A DNA stretch of 34,173 bases from Chitinophagaceae bacterium (GTDB lineage Bacteria; Bacteroidota; Bacteroidia; Chitinophagales; Chitinophagaceae), in NCBI GenBank assembly GCA_025934485.1, contig JAICXX010000046.1:1-34173 (forward strand), written 5' to 3'. Made by a program: the position numbers and the translations under genes. Positions 7,631 through 15,706 of this stretch are shown here, one piece after another (positions within the stretch are counted from its first letter, which is position 1; each line of letters begins with the position of its first letter). The notes under the pieces are model-generated. The model worked only from the letters and a program-made list of their open reading frames with translations. It was not told the origin of the DNA and did not search any database.

Positions 7631-9133
7631 ATGCCAGCCCAGTACATTCTCTCGCTCGATCAGGGTACCACGAGTTCCAGGGCCATCCTTTTCGATCACA
7701 ATGGCAGCATCAGGCAGATGGCGCAAAAGGAATTCCGTCAGTACTATCCGCAGCCGGGGTGGGTAGAGCATGATCCTGAAGAGATCTGGTCTTCGCAATA
7801 CGGCGTGCTTGCCGAAGTGCTGGCCAAGGCAAATATTACCACCAGGGACATCGCCGCGATAGGCATCACCAATCAGCGGGAGACCGTGATCGTCTGGGAA
7901 CGGTCCAGCGGAAAGCCGATCCATCCGGCCATCGTGTGGCAGGACCGGCGGACGGCCGCCTTTTGTGATCGGCTCAAGAGCCAGGGTCTCGAATCGCTGA
8001 TCAGGGACCGGACGGGTTTGGTCATCGACGCCTATTTTTCCGCGAGCAAGCTCAAATGGATACTGGATCAGGTCCCGGGGGCCCGGTCTCGTGCCGAAAA
8101 GGGCGAGCTTGCCTTCGGTACCGTCGATGCCTGGCTGGTATGGAAACTCACCGGCGGAAAGCTGCATCTTACGGACAGTACTAACGCGTCCCGCACCATG
8201 CTTTACAATATCCACGAAGGGAAATGGGACACGGAGCTGTTGCGGCTCTTCGATATCCCTGCTCCCATCTTACCGGAAGTAAGGTCTTCCAGCGAGGTCT
8301 ATGGCCCCACGGGCAGCATCATGGCGCCGGGGTCTATCGGCGTGCCCATAGCCGGGATTGCGGGGGATCAGCAGGCGGCGCTTTTTGGGCAGCTTTGCAC
8401 GCAACCCGGAATGGTTAAAAACACCTATGGTACGGGTTGTTTTCTCCTGATGCATACGGGCGACAAGGCCGTGCGCTCCAACAACCAACTGATCACCACC
8501 ATCGCGTGGACCCGGGAGGGCAAAACGGAGTATGCGTTGGAGGGCAGCATTTTTATCGCCGGGGCGGTGGTGCAATGGCTTCGCGACGGGCTGCATTTTA
8601 TCCGGGATTCGAAAGAAATAGAACCGTTGGCGGCGGAGGTGCAGAGTACGGATGGCGTATATCTTGTTCCCGCGTTCGCGGGATTGGGTGCACCACACTG
8701 GAACCAATATGCCCGGGGATGTTGTTTCGGGATGACGCGTGGCACCACGAAGGCACATATGGCGCGGGCCGCGCTGGAAAGCATCGCTTATCAGACCTAC
8801 GATGTACTGAAGGCCATGGAAGCGGACAGCGGTATCGTGCTGAGGGAATTGCGGGTCGACGGTGGCGCCACGGCCAACAACCTGCTGATGCAATTCCAAT
8901 CCGATGTGCTCGGGGTGCCGGTAGTACGGCCCACGGTGACGGAGACGACGGCATTGGGAGCAGCCTATATGGCGGGGCTCGGCGTCGGGTATTGGTCATC
9001 GGTAGATGATATCCGGCGGCAATGGATGGAAGACAAACGCTTTAAACCGGCAATGGACAAGGATAATGCGCAACAGCTGTTAAAAGGATGGCAACGCGCC
9101 GTGAAGGCAGCCATTGCCTGGACACAGGATTGA
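7631..9133 (+). CDS. glpK: Glycerol kinase
   Basis: A 500-residue FGGY-family kinase that phosphorylates glycerol to sn-glycerol 3-phosphate with ATP in the cytosol. The N-terminal phosphate loop [14 protein letters not shown] (9-22), the glycerol-contacting segment [12 protein letters not shown] (80-91) and WQDRR (103-107) are intact. So is the C-terminal-half [13 protein letters not shown] segment with its catalytic-type Asp, and the second phosphate loop KNTYGTGCF. The frame extends upstream to 7559, but the ATG at 7631 gives the normal N terminus and length. It is the first gene of glpK-glpD-glpF; glpD begins 23 nt after the stop. The 5' region contains the MarR operator described separately. 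Confidence 0.97.
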   Translation: MPAQYILSLDQGTTSSRAILFDHNGSIRQMAQKEFRQYYPQPGWVEHDPEEIWSSQYGVLAEVLAKANITTRDIAAIGITNQRETVIVWERSSGKPIHPAIVWQDRRTAAFCDRLKSQGLESLIRDRTGLVIDAYFSASKLKWILDQVPGARSRAEKGELAFGTVDAWLVWKLTGGKLHLTDSTNASRTMLYNIHEGKWDTELLRLFDIPAPILPEVRSSSEVYGPTGSIMAPGSIGVPIAGIAGDQQAALFGQLCTQPGMVKNTYGTGCFLLMHTGDKAVRSNNQLITTIAWTREGKTEYALEGSIFIAGAVVQWLRDGLHFIRDSKEIEPLAAEVQSTDGVYLVPAFAGLGAPHWNQYARGCCFGMTRGTTKAHMARAALESIAYQTYDVLKAMEADSGIVLRELRVDGGATANNLLMQFQSDVLGVPVVRPTVTETTALGAAYMAGLGVGYWSSVDDIRRQWMEDKRFKPAMDKDNAQQLLKGWQRAVKAAIAWTQD

Positions 9134-9156
9134 CGCAGACTCACAATATCGGGAAT

Positions 9157-10719
9157 ATGAATCGAAAGGACATGATAACGGCGCTCGACGCCAGGCCGGG
9201 ACAAGCATGGGACATGTGTATCATCGGTGGCGGCGCCACCGGACTCGGTGTGGCCGTGGACGCGGCTTCGAGAGGGTTCAGCACCGTGCTCGTGGAACAG
9301 TATGATTTTTCCAAGGGCACTTCATCACGTGCAACAAAGCTCGTGCATGGCGGTGTCCGTTATCTCCAGCAGGGAAATGTAAAGCTCGTGACCGAAGCGT
9401 TGCATGAAAGGGGCATTCTGCGCCGGAATGCGCCGCACCTCGTGAGGAACCAAAGCTTTATCGTTCCCAACTACAAATGGTGGGAAGGTCCTTTTTATGG
9501 CATCGGTCTAAAGGTGTACGACTGGATGGCGGGAAGCCTGGGATTGGGAAAGAGCCGATTGTTATCACGGGAGGAGACGCTGGAGCTGGCGCCGACCCTC
9601 GGGGCGGAAGGACTGCGTGGCGGCGTTCTGTACTATGACGGTCAGTTCGATGACGCGCGTTTAGCAATAGAGCTTGCCAAGACCGCGGCGGAAAAGGGCG
9701 CGGTGGTACTCAACTATTCGCGGGTGGACGACCTGCTGAAAGAAAATGACCGTGTCACGGGGGTGCGTGTCACCGACACCATTACGGGGCAGGCCTATAC
9801 GATAAAAGCCAGGACGGTGATCAACGCCACGGGCGTATTTACCGATGCGATACTCAAAATGGATGATGCCGGCAGTGAACCGATAATCGCGCCCAGCCAG
9901 GGCGTACACCTGGTGCTCGACAAGGAATTCCTGCCGGGCGAAGCGGCGATACTCGTGCCGCACACCGATGATGGCCGTGTTCTTTTTGCCGTGCCCTGGC
10001 ATGACAAGATCATCATCGGCACTACCGACACTCCTGTGGCCAGACCGGTGATCGAGCCACGCGCGCTGCCTGCGGAGGTCGCTTTCATCCTGGAACAAAT
10101 AGGGCGATACCTGGTCAGTGTGCCGCGGATAGAAGACATCCGCAGCGTGTTTGCGGGGTTACGGCCACTGGTAAAAAGCAGTGGTAAAAAAACGGCGGAG
10201 CTGGCACGCGACCACGTGGTGTTGGTTGCCGATTCCGGATTGATCACCATCACCGGTGGAAAATGGACCACCTACCGGCGTATGGCCGAGGACACCGTCA
10301 ATACGGCGATCACCCGCGGCGGCTTGCCGGAAAGGGCTTGTGTGACCGCCACGTTGCCGATCCATGGCGCCGCAGAGATCGATGCTGCCGACCCGCTGCA
10401 TTTTCATGGAACCGATGCAGCCGCGATCCGCGCGCTCGTGACGGAACAGCCGCGATTAGGCGACAGACTACATCCCCGGCTGCCCTATATCCTTGCCGAG
10501 ATCGTGTGGGCGGTAAGAGAAGAGCTTTGCGTTACTGTGGAGGATGCGCTCAGTAGGCGGACCCGAAGTCTTTTGCTCGATGCCCGGGCGGCGGTCGAAT
10601 GTGCAGCACCCGTGGCAGAACTGATCGCGGGTGAAATGGGACATGACCGGGCCTGGCAGGAGGCGCAGGTGGCTGCATTCAGCGAGGTGGCGGCGGGCTA
10701 TTTACCGGAACACTCTTAA
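9157..10719 (+). CDS. glpD: Aerobic glycerol-3-phosphate dehydrogenase
   Basis: A 520-residue FAD-dependent dehydrogenase that oxidises glycerol 3-phosphate to dihydroxyacetone phosphate at the inner membrane and passes electrons to quinone. The FAD dinucleotide fold is MCIIGGGATGLGVAVDAASRG (~20-40). SSRATKLVHGGVRYLQQG is the conserved GlpD flavin-contact segment. A second nucleotide-fold motif lies at VINATGVFTDAIL, and ITGGKWTTYRRMAEDTV closes the FAD domain before a C-terminal DAO_C cap. Start chosen at 9157 (MNRKDMITALDAR); a frame start at 9088 would overlap glpK, and ATG 9172 is an alternative. The gene is in an operon with glpK and glpF. Confidence 0.96.
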   Translation: MNRKDMITALDARPGQAWDMCIIGGGATGLGVAVDAASRGFSTVLVEQYDFSKGTSSRATKLVHGGVRYLQQGNVKLVTEALHERGILRRNAPHLVRNQSFIVPNYKWWEGPFYGIGLKVYDWMAGSLGLGKSRLLSREETLELAPTLGAEGLRGGVLYYDGQFDDARLAIELAKTAAEKGAVVLNYSRVDDLLKENDRVTGVRVTDTITGQAYTIKARTVINATGVFTDAILKMDDAGSEPIIAPSQGVHLVLDKEFLPGEAAILVPHTDDGRVLFAVPWHDKIIIGTTDTPVARPVIEPRALPAEVAFILEQIGRYLVSVPRIEDIRSVFAGLRPLVKSSGKKTAELARDHVVLVADSGLITITGGKWTTYRRMAEDTVNTAITRGGLPERACVTATLPIHGAAEIDAADPLHFHGTDAAAIRALVTEQPRLGDRLHPRLPYILAEIVWAVREELCVTVEDALSRRTRSLLLDARAAVECAAPVAELIAGEMGHDRAWQEAQVAAFSEVAAGYLPEHS

Positions 10720-10731
10720 AGCATATAAACC

Positions 10732-11445
10732 ATGACACCTTTTTTTGGCGAATTCGTAGGTACGGGACTGATCATCGTCCTGGGACAGGGGGTAGTGAGC
10801 AACGTGGTCTTACAACGATCGAAGGGATACAATAGTGGCTGGATCGTCATCAGCTTTGGCTGGGCGATGGGCGTTTTTGTAGGCGTTTATTGTTCGGCCG
10901 CGGCCAGCAAGGCCCATTTGAATCCTGCCGTTACCCTGGCCTTTGCTGTTTTGGGGAAGATCCCCTGGAGTCTCGTGCCGACGTATATCGCGGCTCAGAT
11001 GCTGGGTGCGATGGCCGGTTCGCTTGTGGCGTGGTTATGCTACCGGCCGCATTTTGACGAAACACCGGATGCAAACGCAAAGCTGGCCGTTTTCTGCACG
11101 ATACCCGCGATCCGCAGCTATGGTAATAATCTGATAACGGAGGCCATAGCGACCTTTGTGCTCATCCTGGGCGTCCTTTTCATCGCCGCTCCTTCGAGCA
11201 GCCTCGGTGCGCTGGATGCCCTGCCCGTGAGCCTGCTGGTGCTGGGGATCGGTTTAGGCCCCGGCGGGCCCACCGGTTATGCGATCAACCCCGCCCGGGA
11301 TCTCGGCCCGCGGATTATGCATGCCATTTTACCGGTACCGGGGAAACGAAACAGCGACTGGGGCTATGCGTGGATACCGGTAGTAGGCCCTTTATTGGGC
11401 AGCCTGCTGGCGGTATTGGCTTATAAGCTCTTACAAGGGGTCTAA
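10732..11445 (+). CDS. glpF: Glycerol facilitator (MIP/aquaporin family)
   Basis: 237 residues with six membrane helices and both half-helix pore motifs: KAHLNPAVTLAF (first NPA) and GYAINPARDLGPR (second NPA). The Asp directly after the second NPAR is the mark of glycerol-conducting members rather than pure water channels. The preceding GLGPGGPTG loop also matches GlpF. The protein would admit glycerol for the kinase and dehydrogenase encoded just upstream (12 nt after glpD). The operon ends with the strong terminator at 11463-11511. Confidence 0.95.
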   Translation: MTPFFGEFVGTGLIIVLGQGVVSNVVLQRSKGYNSGWIVISFGWAMGVFVGVYCSAAASKAHLNPAVTLAFAVLGKIPWSLVPTYIAAQMLGAMAGSLVAWLCYRPHFDETPDANAKLAVFCTIPAIRSYGNNLITEAIATFVLILGVLFIAAPSSSLGALDALPVSLLVLGIGLGPGGPTGYAINPARDLGPRIMHAILPVPGKRNSDWGYAWIPVVGPLLGSLLAVLAYKLLQGV

Positions 11446-11462
11446 TGATCGTCCTATCGGAC

Positions 11463-11511
11463 AAGCCGCCGCGGCGGCTTAAGACAAACCCCTGTCAGAA
11501 GACAGGGGTTT
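11463..11511 (+). terminator. Tandem palindromes ending the glp operon
   Basis: Two elements follow glpF. The first is an exact 18-bp palindrome, AAGCCGCCG/CGGCGGCTT (11463-11480). The second is an 11-bp perfect stem AAACCCCTGTC, loop AGAA, GACAGGGGTTT (11486-11511). The second stem has A and T flanks on both sides, so it could stop transcription from either strand. That would include the minus-strand gene that ends at 11593. The first palindrome may be an added hairpin or a protein site. Confidence 0.8.
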
Positions 11512-11592
11512 CACTAATCAAATTCCTAGCCAAATTATTCTTCTCATTCGTAGGTACATACGGATAAAAAGTCCGTGCGGTTTTCCATGGAG

Positions 11593-11880
11593 CTAATTTT
11601 TCCTGCCATGATGTTTTTCCAGGATCAGCGAACCTGCTTCCAGAAAACGCTCCAGGTTCTTGCAATTCATTATCAGACTTGCCCTTTCCGCCGGCTCGCT
11701 GAATTCCGTATTATCCGTTGTGAGGCAGGTCTGCAACATGGTCCAAAGGATGTACCGGCATTCGTGCAAATGATAATCGCTGAAGAACTGTTCGAACACC
11801 TCCATGGGTTCCTGCATCTCGTCCGCACCCAGCAGCAGGATACGATCGAACAGCTCTTTCCGTTCCAGAAACAGTGACAT
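11593..11880 (-). CDS. Small soluble hypothetical protein
   Basis: 95 residues, predicted mostly helical and soluble, starting MSLFLERKELFDRILLLGAD and rich in Glu, Leu and Phe with three Cys residues. No domain was recognised. It is monocistronic between the glp terminator and the aminotransferase gene. Codon choice resembles its neighbours, and the upstream 119 bp are AT-rich enough to hold a promoter. Probably real, function unknown. Confidence 0.6.
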   Translation of the reverse strand: MSLFLERKELFDRILLLGADEMQEPMEVFEQFFSDYHLHECRYILWTMLQTCLTTDNTEFSEPAERASLIMNCKNLERFLEAGSLILEKHHGRKN

Positions 11881-11999
11881 ACGCTATATTTTTAAGGTTA
11901 AGATTGGGCCGCGCCACGGTTAGCGGACGCTGCACTTATCCGCTGGGGTGAGAAGAGTAAACAAAATTAATCAAAGTAAATCTAAAATCGGGGGAAAGA

Positions 12000-13184
12000 T
12001 TAGATCGCTGCCAAAATCATCGAGCAGGCCTGCCCGATGAGCTCATGCGTGATGGAAAGCGGCGGTGCGATCCGCAAACACTGCGGTGCGAACAGGTACC
12101 AGTCCGTGAGCAATCCGCGATCTATACAGGTGTCGATAATCCGTTTGTTCGTCTCGAAACTATCGAATTCCACAGCGATCAATAGCCCGCAGCTGCGCAC
12201 GGCCCTGATGGCCGGGTGAACGAGCAACCGGTGGAATAAGGCTTCCTTTTCCGCCACCTCCGCGATCCAGCCGGACTCCAGTAATACGTGCATGGCTGCC
12301 AGACCTGCCGCGCAACACAAGGGATGTCCACCGAACGTGGTGATATGGCCCAATACCGGATCGCCCGTGAGCAGCCACATGCGTTCACGACCGGCAATAA
12401 AGGCGCCCATAGGTAAACCGCCGCCAAGGGCTTTCCCCAACAGCAAGATGTCGGGAACGACACCATAACGCTCGAATCCCCATAGGGTCCCCGTCCTGCC
12501 AAAACCAGCCTGGATCTCGTCGAGCACCAGCAGGGTACCGGTGGCGTCGCAGCGCTGCCGCAACTGCCGCAGCCAGGTCCCATCCGGTACGTATACTCCC
12601 CTTTCCGCCTGGACCGTCTCGATGATAATGCAGGCTGTTTGCATTGTAATGGCTTCAAGGGCAGCCGTGCTGTTGTAGTCGACATGACGGATGCCGGGCA
12701 GGAGCGGCCGGAAGGCATTCCGCCAGTACTCATCGCCCATGATGCTAAGCGCGCCCTGGGTGGAACCATGATAAGACTGCCGGCAGGCTACGATCTCCGG
12801 TCTTCCGGTGACTCGTTTCGCCAGTTTCATGGCTCCTTCCGCAGCCTCTGCGCCGCTATTGGTAAAATATACGGAATCCAGGGAAGGAGGCAGGTGCGAA
12901 GCCAGCAGGCTTGCATACTCTACCTGCGGGGACTGAACGAGTTCCCCGTATACCAGCAAGTGGAGATAACGGTCGGCCTGTTCCTTGATCGCCGCCACCA
13001 CCCGCGGATGCCGATGACCGGTATTACAGACGCTGATGCCACCGATAAGATCGAGCCAGGCCTTTCCATCCGGACCATAAAGATAATGCCCTTCCGCTCT
13101 TACGATCTCCAGGCCCAGGGGGTTAGGCGAGGTCTGGGCGACGTGGCGAAGAAATAATCTATTTGTTTCCGGGTGTGGCGTCAT
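12000..13184 (-). CDS. Class III PLP-dependent aminotransferase
   Basis: A 394-residue fold-type I aminotransferase of the acetylornithine/ornithine group. Landmarks are WLDLIGGISVCNTGHRHP near the N terminus, YFTNSGAEAAEGAMKLAK (phosphate-binding), RQSYHGSTQGALS and the PLP-Asp motif LVLDEIQAGFGRTG. The Schiff-base lysine is Lys251 in LLLGKALGGGLPMGAF. It transfers an amino group between an omega-amino or amino-acid donor and a keto acid; the substrate cannot be read from sequence, and no arginine genes are adjacent. An earlier in-frame ATG (13220) exists, but the 13184 start matches the family and follows a plausible -7 box by 6 nt. Divergent from the gamma-carbonic anhydrase gene. Confidence 0.88.
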   Translation of the reverse strand: MTPHPETNRLFLRHVAQTSPNPLGLEIVRAEGHYLYGPDGKAWLDLIGGISVCNTGHRHPRVVAAIKEQADRYLHLLVYGELVQSPQVEYASLLASHLPPSLDSVYFTNSGAEAAEGAMKLAKRVTGRPEIVACRQSYHGSTQGALSIMGDEYWRNAFRPLLPGIRHVDYNSTAALEAITMQTACIIIETVQAERGVYVPDGTWLRQLRQRCDATGTLLVLDEIQAGFGRTGTLWGFERYGVVPDILLLGKALGGGLPMGAFIAGRERMWLLTGDPVLGHITTFGGHPLCCAAGLAAMHVLLESGWIAEVAEKEALFHRLLVHPAIRAVRSCGLLIAVEFDSFETNKRIIDTCIDRGLLTDWYLFAPQCLRIAPPLSITHELIGQACSMILAAI

Positions 13185-13190
13185 CGAAGG

Positions 13191-13207
13191 CAAAGTTCGT
13201 AAATTTG
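13191..13207. promoter_or_regulatory. Back-to-back divergent -7 boxes
   Basis: Minus-strand GAACTTTG (13191-13198, one mismatch from TAnnTTTG) serves the aminotransferase, and plus-strand TAAATTTG (13200-13207, perfect) serves the carbonic anhydrase gene. They are separated by a single base in a 42-bp intergenic gap. No clear -33 TTG was seen for either. Confidence 0.5.
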
Positions 13208-13226
13208 AAGGAGCAAACATTTACTT

Positions 13227-13763
13227 ATGGCAACGATACTTCCGGTTGAAGGCAAATCTCCCCGCTTTGGAAAAAATTGTTTCATCGCTCCTAACGCCAC
13301 GATCGTCGGAGACGTAGAGATGGGTGACGATTGCAGCATCTGGTTCAATGCCGTTGTGAGAGGCGACGTGAACAGCATCCATATCGGTAACAGGGTGAAT
13401 ATCCAGGACGGCGTGATCCTGCATGGTACTTACAAAAAGACGAGCGTACGCATCGGCGATGATTGTTCAATAGGCCACAACGCCATCGTACACGGATGTA
13501 CCCTCAACGACAAAGTACTCGTAGGGATGGGCGCTATCATCATGGACAATGCGGAGATCGGCAAGAACTCGATCATCGCCGCCGGCGCGGTGGTGCTGGA
13601 AGGGACAAAGGTCGAATCCGGAACGATATACGGGGGCTGTCCGGCCCGCAAGATCAAAGACATTCCGGCCGACCTTATTGCCGGGCAGATCGAAAGGATC
13701 GCCAAGCATTACCTGCTCTATTCCGGCTGGTTTAGCGAGGTGAATGCAGCCAAAGGACTATAG
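13227..13763 (+). CDS. Gamma-class carbonic anhydrase family protein
   Basis: 178 residues forming a left-handed beta-helix of hexapeptide repeats ([IV]GD..., for example ATIVGDVEMGDDCSIWFNAV). It has the conserved RGDVN..HIGNRVNIQDGVILHG segment. His residues in ILHG and in IGHNAIVHG are positioned as the zinc ligands of gamma-carbonic anhydrases. The C-terminal YGGCPARKIKDI followed by a helix is typical of the YrdA/PaaY branch. Metal binding is likely; carbonic anhydrase activity in this branch is often weak or unproven. Stand-alone gene, with the 5' region shared with the divergent aminotransferase. Confidence 0.92.
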   Translation: MATILPVEGKSPRFGKNCFIAPNATIVGDVEMGDDCSIWFNAVVRGDVNSIHIGNRVNIQDGVILHGTYKKTSVRIGDDCSIGHNAIVHGCTLNDKVLVGMGAIIMDNAEIGKNSIIAAGAVVLEGTKVESGTIYGGCPARKIKDIPADLIAGQIERIAKHYLLYSGWFSEVNAAKGL

Positions 13764-13829
13764 CTACCCATTTACCCCGATCTATGCCCCCGAAAGCCCG
13801 GCTCCCGGGGTTAATAAAAGGTTTCTGTC

Positions 13830-13860
13830 TTGCAAATACAGGATAATATTTGTAGGTTTA
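13830..13860 (+). promoter_or_regulatory. Promoter upstream of the 62-residue lipoprotein
   Basis: TTG (13830-13832), a 20-nt spacer and TAGGTTTA (13853-13860), one mismatch from TAnnTTTG. The start codon is 25 nt beyond the -7 box, giving a leader of about 20 nt. Confidence 0.5.
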
Positions 13861-13885
13861 AGTACGTTTATTAGACATATATCCC

Positions 13886-14074
13886 ATGATCCGACCTAAA
13901 ACCATACTTCTTTTTTTCCTTCTCTCTACCCTGCTCACCGGTATATCTTCGTGCGGATGGATGCATAGCCTTTTTGGGCCGAAATACGGCTGTCCGAGCG
14001 ACGGCAGGAACGTAGGAGCGGAACGTATACTAAGCGGAGAAAAAGTGCGAACACCGCCAAAGTTCAAGTCCTGA
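13886..14074 (+). CDS. Small lipoprotein (62 residues)
   Basis: The signal peptide runs MIRPKTILLFFLLSTLLTG and the lipobox ISSC places the lipidated Cys at residue 23. The mature part is only 40 residues (GWMHSLFGPKYGCPSDGRNVG then a basic tail) with one further Cys. No domain recognised. Such small, poorly characterised lipoproteins are frequent in this phylum. A promoter with good spacing lies directly upstream, and the next gene starts 53 nt later on the same strand. Confidence 0.75.
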   Translation: MIRPKTILLFFLLSTLLTGISSCGWMHSLFGPKYGCPSDGRNVGAERILSGEKVRTPPKFKS

Positions 14075-14127
14075 CGGCAAACCCCTACAGAATCAATACC
14101 CTTAAATAAATTAAAATCCCTACCACT

Positions 14128-14463
14128 ATGAGCCCTCTTACCTTACGCACCGATTTTGGCTGTACAGAAGCCGTGATTGACGACGACTGCGGTCTGAAAC
14201 GCTTCTACGAAGTCGCCAATATTCTCTCCGACGATCTGGATATCAAATTCACACAGAAGACCGATGACTTCGATTCGCTGATGTGGGACTTCCTCTACAA
14301 GGGACATATCCTGACGCTTCATTACAATATCTACACCGGGATCTCGATCTACCCCCGCAAATTCCGGGAGGCTCCCCGGAAAGACAACGACGCCGTAGTC
14401 GAGGTGGCGAAATTCCTGGAAAGCAAACTATTAATTAATACGGCCCGCCGGTTCATGTCGTAG
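14128..14463 (+). CDS. Hypothetical soluble protein
   Basis: 111 residues, acidic in the first half (VIDDDCGLKRFY, LSDDLDIKF, KTDDFDSLMWDF) with a beta-rich centre (GHILTLHYNIYTGISIYP) and a C-terminal helix (NDAVVEVAKFLESKLL). No known domain assigned with confidence. It may be co-transcribed with the small lipoprotein 53 nt upstream. A clear terminator at 14520-14549 follows. Confidence 0.7.
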   Translation: MSPLTLRTDFGCTEAVIDDDCGLKRFYEVANILSDDLDIKFTQKTDDFDSLMWDFLYKGHILTLHYNIYTGISIYPRKFREAPRKDNDAVVEVAKFLESKLLINTARRFMS

Positions 14464-14519
14464 CAAGCAGTTCTTTGCAGATGAGGGCTGTACGCTAACG
14501 ATTGTTTGCAGAATGTTGA

Positions 14520-14549
14520 GGGGAACCTACGATAAGGTTCCCCTTTTTG
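14520..14549 (+). terminator. Intrinsic terminator
   Basis: GGGGAACCT (14520-14528), loop ACGATA, AGGTTCCCC (14535-14543), then TTTTTGTTT. A perfect 9-bp stem with an immediate T-tract. It ends the 13886-14463 transcription unit but lies only 21 nt before the start codon of the AI-2E permease gene. Confidence 0.85.
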
Positions 14550-14564
14550 TTTATATTGCGACCG

Positions 14565-15701
14565 ATGATCTCCCTCAAACAGAACCCTTTCTATACCAAG
14601 CTGGCGATGGTGCTGATCAGCCTGATCGCATTGTGCTATATTGCCGTGTTGGGGAAGACTGTATTGGTGCCCCTCGTCTTTGCCCTGCTTTTTTCCGTGA
14701 TGCTTCTTCCGCTGGCCAACTTCCTCGAACGGCGTTGTCGCCTTCCCAGAAGCGTGGCCTCGATCCTCTCCGTCCTGCTATTGGTAGGTTCGCTGGCGGG
14801 GCTGCTCTATCTCGTGGGTTCGCAGATCAGCAACCTGGCCGACGACTGGCCGCAATTCAAAGAACAGGTGATGTCTTCGGTGACCGACGTGCAACATTGG
14901 ATCTCGGCAAAATTCCATATCCGTATCCGGCAGCAGATGACCTATGTAAACAATGCTACCTCCAAGCTGCTGGAGACCGGTGGATCGGTGATTGGCAATG
15001 TCGCCATGTCTCTATCCTCGCTCCTGCTGACGCTCGTATTCATTCTCATCGATACCTTTTTCCTGCTTTATTATCGCAGGCTGATCATTCGCTTCCTGGT
15101 AGCCGTTTTCCGCGAAGAGAACGCGGTGATCGTATACGATATCATCGCACAGGTGCAAAGCCGCATCCGGCAATATATCCTCGGATTGATGCTGGAAATG
15201 GTGATCGTCGCCACAGCGACCTGTCTTGCCTTGTGGATCCTGGGCATCAAATATGCGATCCTGCTGGGATTGCTCACGGGATTGTTCAACCTCGTTCCCT
15301 ATATCGGCATCATCACCGCATTGTTGCTATCGCTGCTGGTAACCTTCGCCACCGCGGGCGCAGCCAAGCTTCTGCTGGTGATCGCCGTTATCCTCGGCAT
15401 TCATCTGATCGACAGCAATGTCCTGCTGCCGGTGATCGTTGGCTCCAAAGTCCGGATCAACGCCTTTATCACTATCCTCGGGGTAATCATCGGGGAAAAT
15501 ATCTGGGGCATCGCGGGCACCTTTCTTGCCATCCCCATTATCGCCATCGCAAAGATCGTCTTCGATCGCATCGATCCTCTTAAACCATGGGGATTGCTTT
15601 TTGGCGATGAACGGGATGAAAAACAGCCGGAGCCACTAAAGGCCGAGATCGCGGAACAGGGTCACGATGTCACGAATGCCCCGGAGAAAAAGACTTCCTG
15701 A
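14565..15701 (+). CDS. AI-2E family permease
   Basis: 378 residues with about eight membrane helices in the PF01594 pattern. Two opening helices (LAMVLISLIALCYIAVLG, TVLVPLVFALLFSVMLLPL) are followed by an amphipathic extracytoplasmic stretch (~85-140). The signature RIRQYILGLMLEMVIVA and the conserved GLFNLVPYIGIITALLL and DSNVLLPVIVGSKVRINAF segments come next. Family members export AI-2 or act as Na+/H+ antiporters; the substrate is undetermined. A TTG at 14547 in frame lies in the T-tract of the terminator, so the ATG at 14565 is preferred. Convergent with rsgA, 5 nt between stops. Confidence 0.88.
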   Translation: MISLKQNPFYTKLAMVLISLIALCYIAVLGKTVLVPLVFALLFSVMLLPLANFLERRCRLPRSVASILSVLLLVGSLAGLLYLVGSQISNLADDWPQFKEQVMSSVTDVQHWISAKFHIRIRQQMTYVNNATSKLLETGGSVIGNVAMSLSSLLLTLVFILIDTFFLLYYRRLIIRFLVAVFREENAVIVYDIIAQVQSRIRQYILGLMLEMVIVATATCLALWILGIKYAILLGLLTGLFNLVPYIGIITALLLSLLVTFATAGAAKLLLVIAVILGIHLIDSNVLLPVIVGSKVRINAFITILGVIIGENIWGIAGTFLAIPIIAIAKIVFDRIDPLKPWGLLFGDERDEKQPEPLKAEIAEQGHDVTNAPEKKTS

Positions 15702-15706
15702 GCCCC

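Noticed and set aside
13788-13811. Possible hairpin (CCCCG...CGGGG) after the gamma-carbonic anhydrase gene
   Set aside because: Only five paired bases, long loop and no proper T-tract, so not called a terminator.
14547-14565. TTG start for the AI-2E permease
   Set aside because: It lies in the T-tract of the terminator; the ATG at 14565 gives the usual short N terminus.
14513-15583. 356-codon frame overlapping the AI-2E permease in another phase
   Set aside because: Arg/His/Pro-rich translation with no domain, beginning before the terminator hairpin; the overlapping permease frame is clearly the gene.
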